In this document: one piece after another, positions 61,997-64,000 of the stretch | How positions within the stretch are numbered: the stretch's first letter is position 1 | How the letters are laid out: each line of letters starts with the position of its first letter | NCBI GenBank assembly: GCA_000244995.1 | Contig: CM001438.1 | Coordinates: forward strand, 984,921 to 1,048,920 | From: Burkholderiales bacterium JOSHI_001 | Lineage (GTDB): Bacteria; Pseudomonadota; Gammaproteobacteria; Burkholderiales; Burkholderiaceae_C | Length of the DNA: 64,000 nucleotides | Direction of reading: 5' to 3' | Notes under the pieces: model-generated | The model's database searches: none | Told to the model about the DNA's origin: nothing | Seen by the model: only the letters and a program-made list of their open reading frames with translations | Translations under genes and position numbers: made by a program

Positions 61997-62012
61997 TGTG
62001 AACAAGTTCACA
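61997..62012. promoter_or_regulatory. CRP/Vfr-type palindrome
   Basis: TGTGAACAAGTTCACA is a perfect 7-bp inverted repeat with a 2-bp centre and matches the CRP consensus TGTGA-N6-TCACA exactly. It lies 21 bp upstream of the 72-residue gene at 61976, where it could block or activate transcription. Confidence 0.55.
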
Positions 62013-62180
62013 TCCTATCGACGGGCTGGGCCGTGTGCGGCTTGGCGGCCCCCCGATTTTTTCCCGTGCCAGAGGGCCATCTTTGGCGCCCGGGATACCC
62101 ACAGTGCCCGGAACTTTGGCAATGGCGCGCAAGTGCGCGCTGCGAGCGGACTACCGGCACTTGGTCACCCTTTGTCCACA

Positions 62181-62209
62181 GCCTTGTCCACCCAGGCGGT
62201 GGACAAGGC
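62181..62209. repeat. 12-bp perfect inverted repeat (stable hairpin)
   Basis: GCCTTGTCCACC, then CAGGC, then GGTGGACAAGGC. The arm sequence TTGTCCAC also occurs just before it (62172-62179). It lies about 300 bp before the phospholipase gene, with no T-run after it. The role is unknown. Confidence 0.55.
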
Positions 62210-62508
62210 CGAGGCCAATGCCCTAGTGCGACGCTTGGTCATCACCCCCATCACCGGCTGGGTGGACACGCCGGTGACCAGCGAGCCGGCGCCCAGCCTC
62301 ACCTCGCAACAGGCCCGCACCGGGTTCGCACCACCAGTCGCTGGTCCCCAACGACGAATGGACTGTTCGTGCCATGCCGCCCTACACCAAGTTGTCATTG
62401 GCGAGGCGAATCATGGACCTTGTCCCCTGCAGGTTCCCGCAGAGGCCCAGAACGTTGCCAACGGCCCCCCTCCGGCAACGCCATTCACCCTTCGGAGCCA
62501 GAACTGCC

Positions 62509-64000
62509 ATGACAACTTCTCGTCGCAAGTTCATTCAAGGTGCCGCCCAGTCAGGCGTCGCTGTGGGCACGCTCGCCGCGTTCCCGCCCAGCATCAGCAA
62601 GGCCCTGGCCATCCCGGCCTTTCACGAAACCGGCACGATCAAGGACGTGAAGCACGTGGTCATCCTGATGCAGGAGAACCGCGCCTTCGACCATTACTTC
62701 GGCACCCTCAAAGGCGTTCGGGGGTTTGGCGACCGCTTCACCGTGCCGCAACCCGGGGGCCGCAGCGTGTGGGAGCAACTGGACCGCAACGGCAACCCGG
62801 TGCTGCCTTACCACCTGGACGCGACCCAGGGCAACGCCCAGCGCGTCTCGGGCACGCCGCACAGCTGGGTCGACGGCCAGCTGGGCTGGCTGGACGGTCG
62901 CATGGGCTACTGGGCCGCGGTCAAGAACACCGCGTCCATGTCCTACTACAAGCAGGCGGAACTGCCGTTCCAGTTCGCGCTGGCCAACGCCTTCACGGTC
63001 TGCGACGGCTACCACTGCGCGATGCACACCGGCACGAACTCCAACCGCATGTTCCTGTGGACCGGCACCAACGGTCCCACCGGCGCCGGCGTGGCGTCGC
63101 TCAACAACGAATGGGACGGGTTCAGCCCGGCGGACAAGGGCGACGTCGGCTACGAGTGGAAGACCTACCCGGAACGCCTGCAGGCGGCCGGCGTCAGCTG
63201 GATCGTCTATGAAAACATGCCGGACAACTTCGGCGACAACTCGCTGGTCGGCTTCAAGCAGTACCGCGCGGCGAACCAGGCCTCGGGCAAGCCCGTCGGC
63301 ACCGACGGTGGCCCCTACCCGGCCTACGACCCGGCCAGTGACGACGCGCACAACCCGCTGTACAAGGGCGTTGCCAACACCATGCCAGGCACGGCGGGCG
63401 ATGCGGACAGCTACTTCCGGCAGTTTCGCGAGGACTGCCGGAACGGCAAGCTGCCCCAGGTGTCGTGGGTGGTGGCGCCGGCCACCTATTCCGAGCATCC
63501 CGGCCCGTCCAGCCCGGTGCAGGGCGCCTGGTACATCCAGCAGGTGCTGGACGCCTTGACCGCCAACCCCGAGGTCTGGAGCAAGACCGTCCTGTTCATC
63601 AACTTCGACGAGAACGACGGCTACTTCGACCACTTCCCCTCGCCGGCGGCGCCGTCGCGCAACCCGGACGGCACGCTGGCCGGCAAGACTTCGCTGTCGG
63701 CCGCCGACATCGCGCCCGAATACAACAACTACCCGTCGCCTCCCGGCACCACCGATCAGCCGCAGCCAGGCGGCGGCAACCTGGACTACGGCGCGAAGGA
63801 CGGGCGCGTGTTCGGTCCCGGCGTCCGGGTGCCGATGTACGTGGTCTCGCCCTGGAGCCGGGGCGGCTGGGTCAATTCACAGGCCGCGGACCACACGTCG
63901 GTGCTTCGCTTCCTGGAAGCGCGTTTCGGCGTCAAGGAGCCGAACATCAGTGGGTTCCGGCGTGCGGCGTTGGGTGACCTGACCAGCGCCTTCAACTTCG
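62509..64000 (+). CDS. Phosphocholine-type phospholipase C, Tat-exported (3' partial)
   Basis: The frame is open to the right edge; 497 residues are visible of about 700 expected. The twin-arginine signal SRRKFIQGAAQSGVAVG starts at residue 4. The phosphoesterase domain follows with VKHVVILMQENRAFDHYFGT, GVRGFGDRF, FTVCDGYHCAMHTGTNSNRM (in parts), VSWIVYENMPDNFGDNSL, WSKTVLFINFDENDGYFDHF and GVRVPMYVVSPWSRGGWV. These are the hallmark metal and nucleophile segments of the PlcN/PlcH family. It releases phosphorylcholine from phospholipids outside the cell, serving phosphate supply or virulence. The ATG at 62509 is the only start that includes the RR motif. The C-terminal domains lie beyond the window. 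Confidence 0.9.
   Translation, partial: MTTSRRKFIQGAAQSGVAVGTLAAFPPSISKALAIPAFHETGTIKDVKHVVILMQENRAFDHYFGTLKGVRGFGDRFTVPQPGGRSVWEQLDRNGNPVLPYHLDATQGNAQRVSGTPHSWVDGQLGWLDGRMGYWAAVKNTASMSYYKQAELPFQFALANAFTVCDGYHCAMHTGTNSNRMFLWTGTNGPTGAGVASLNNEWDGFSPADKGDVGYEWKTYPERLQAAGVSWIVYENMPDNFGDNSLVGFKQYRAANQASGKPVGTDGGPYPAYDPASDDAHNPLYKGVANTMPGTAGDADSYFRQFREDCRNGKLPQVSWVVAPATYSEHPGPSSPVQGAWYIQQVLDALTANPEVWSKTVLFINFDENDGYFDHFPSPAAPSRNPDGTLAGKTSLSAADIAPEYNNYPSPPGTTDQPQPGGGNLDYGAKDGRVFGPGVRVPMYVVSPWSRGGWVNSQAADHTSVLRFLEARFGVKEPNISGFRRAALGDLTSAFNF

Larger units (their letters stand above)
61977..62508. other. 532-bp divergent intergenic region
   Basis: This gap lies between the 72-residue gene (left, minus) and the phospholipase C gene (right, plus). 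It contains a CRP-like palindrome (61997-62012), a 12-bp perfect hairpin (62181-62209) and a TTGTCAT half-site resembling a Pho-box unit at 62392-62398. I find no supported gene; the frames that cross it have no ribosome-binding site and run out of frame into the phospholipase gene. Confidence 0.6.

Noticed and set aside
61722-63212. A 496-codon plus-strand frame crossing the gap into the phospholipase gene.
   Set aside because: It is out of frame with the phospholipase C motifs and lacks coding character; the true frame starts at 62509 with a Tat signal.

Overview
The window is very GC-rich DNA with strong G/C bias at third codon positions. It has tightly packed, often 4-bp-overlapping genes and no rRNA, tRNA, phage or insertion sequence that I can see. 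The gene content suggests a betaproteobacterium of the order Burkholderiales, of the Leptothrix/Rubrivivax/Methylibium type: PEP-CTERM surface proteins, an EpsA-type LuxR regulator, a two-partner-secretion giant adhesin and phosphonatase-type phosphonate use. The genus is an inference from family content, not from a marker gene.

Layout. (1) Positions 1-6230 hold the 3' part of a type II secretion/type IV pilus-like operon: inner-membrane assembly proteins, a lipoprotein secretin with a cohesin-like tail, three pseudopilin-like proteins, and an EpsA-type regulator as last gene. (2) Positions 6284-11394 hold a lipoprotein, two related PEP-CTERM proteins and a PstS-like secreted binding protein. 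(3) Positions 11419-30888 hold a large cluster: a TpsB/FhaC outer-membrane transporter, a ~4,007-residue TpsA adhesin with a ~500-residue Ala/Pro/Thr repeat, a DUF2341-lectin-ExbB fusion, two ExbD proteins, a TonB-like protein, a putative porin and a coiled-coil protein. A convergent GlcNAc-type glycosyltransferase follows. I think this is a candidate energised adhesin secretion or display system. (4) Positions 32007-41762 hold three more PEP-CTERM proteins, a 5'-nucleotidase, a TPR/degenerate-protease protein, a CorA-type transporter and PhoX. (5) Positions 40962-46487 look like a self-contained small exosortase system: two exported proteins (one a DNRLRE protein, one an ExeM/NucH nuclease) end in the same VPLPxWAL tail and flank a ~185-residue exosortase with Cys/Arg/His signature residues and a membrane partner. 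(6) Positions 46484-64000 are dominated by phosphorus metabolism: PhoD, PPK2, a PhnZ-like HD protein, phnCDE plus three phosphonate catabolic enzymes, an exported SurE-like phosphatase, a CYTH-CHAD protein, a PPP-type phosphoesterase and a Tat-exported phospholipase C that runs off the end.

How it fits together (inference). Much of the window concerns the cell surface: type II-like secretion, PEP-CTERM proteins and their regulator, and a giant adhesin with its own energy-transducing complex. The rest concerns taking phosphorus from extracellular polymers. A surface nuclease could release nucleotides from external DNA. The 5'-nucleotidase, the SurE-like protein, PhoX, PhoD and PLC could release phosphate from nucleotides and lipids. 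PhnCDE and PhnX would handle phosphonates, and PPK2 and CYTH-CHAD would act on polyphosphate. Regulatory signals that I can point to include an 18-bp motif repeated in three gaps, a sigma-54-like promoter, Pho-box-like repeats, a CRP-like palindrome and an AT-rich operator.
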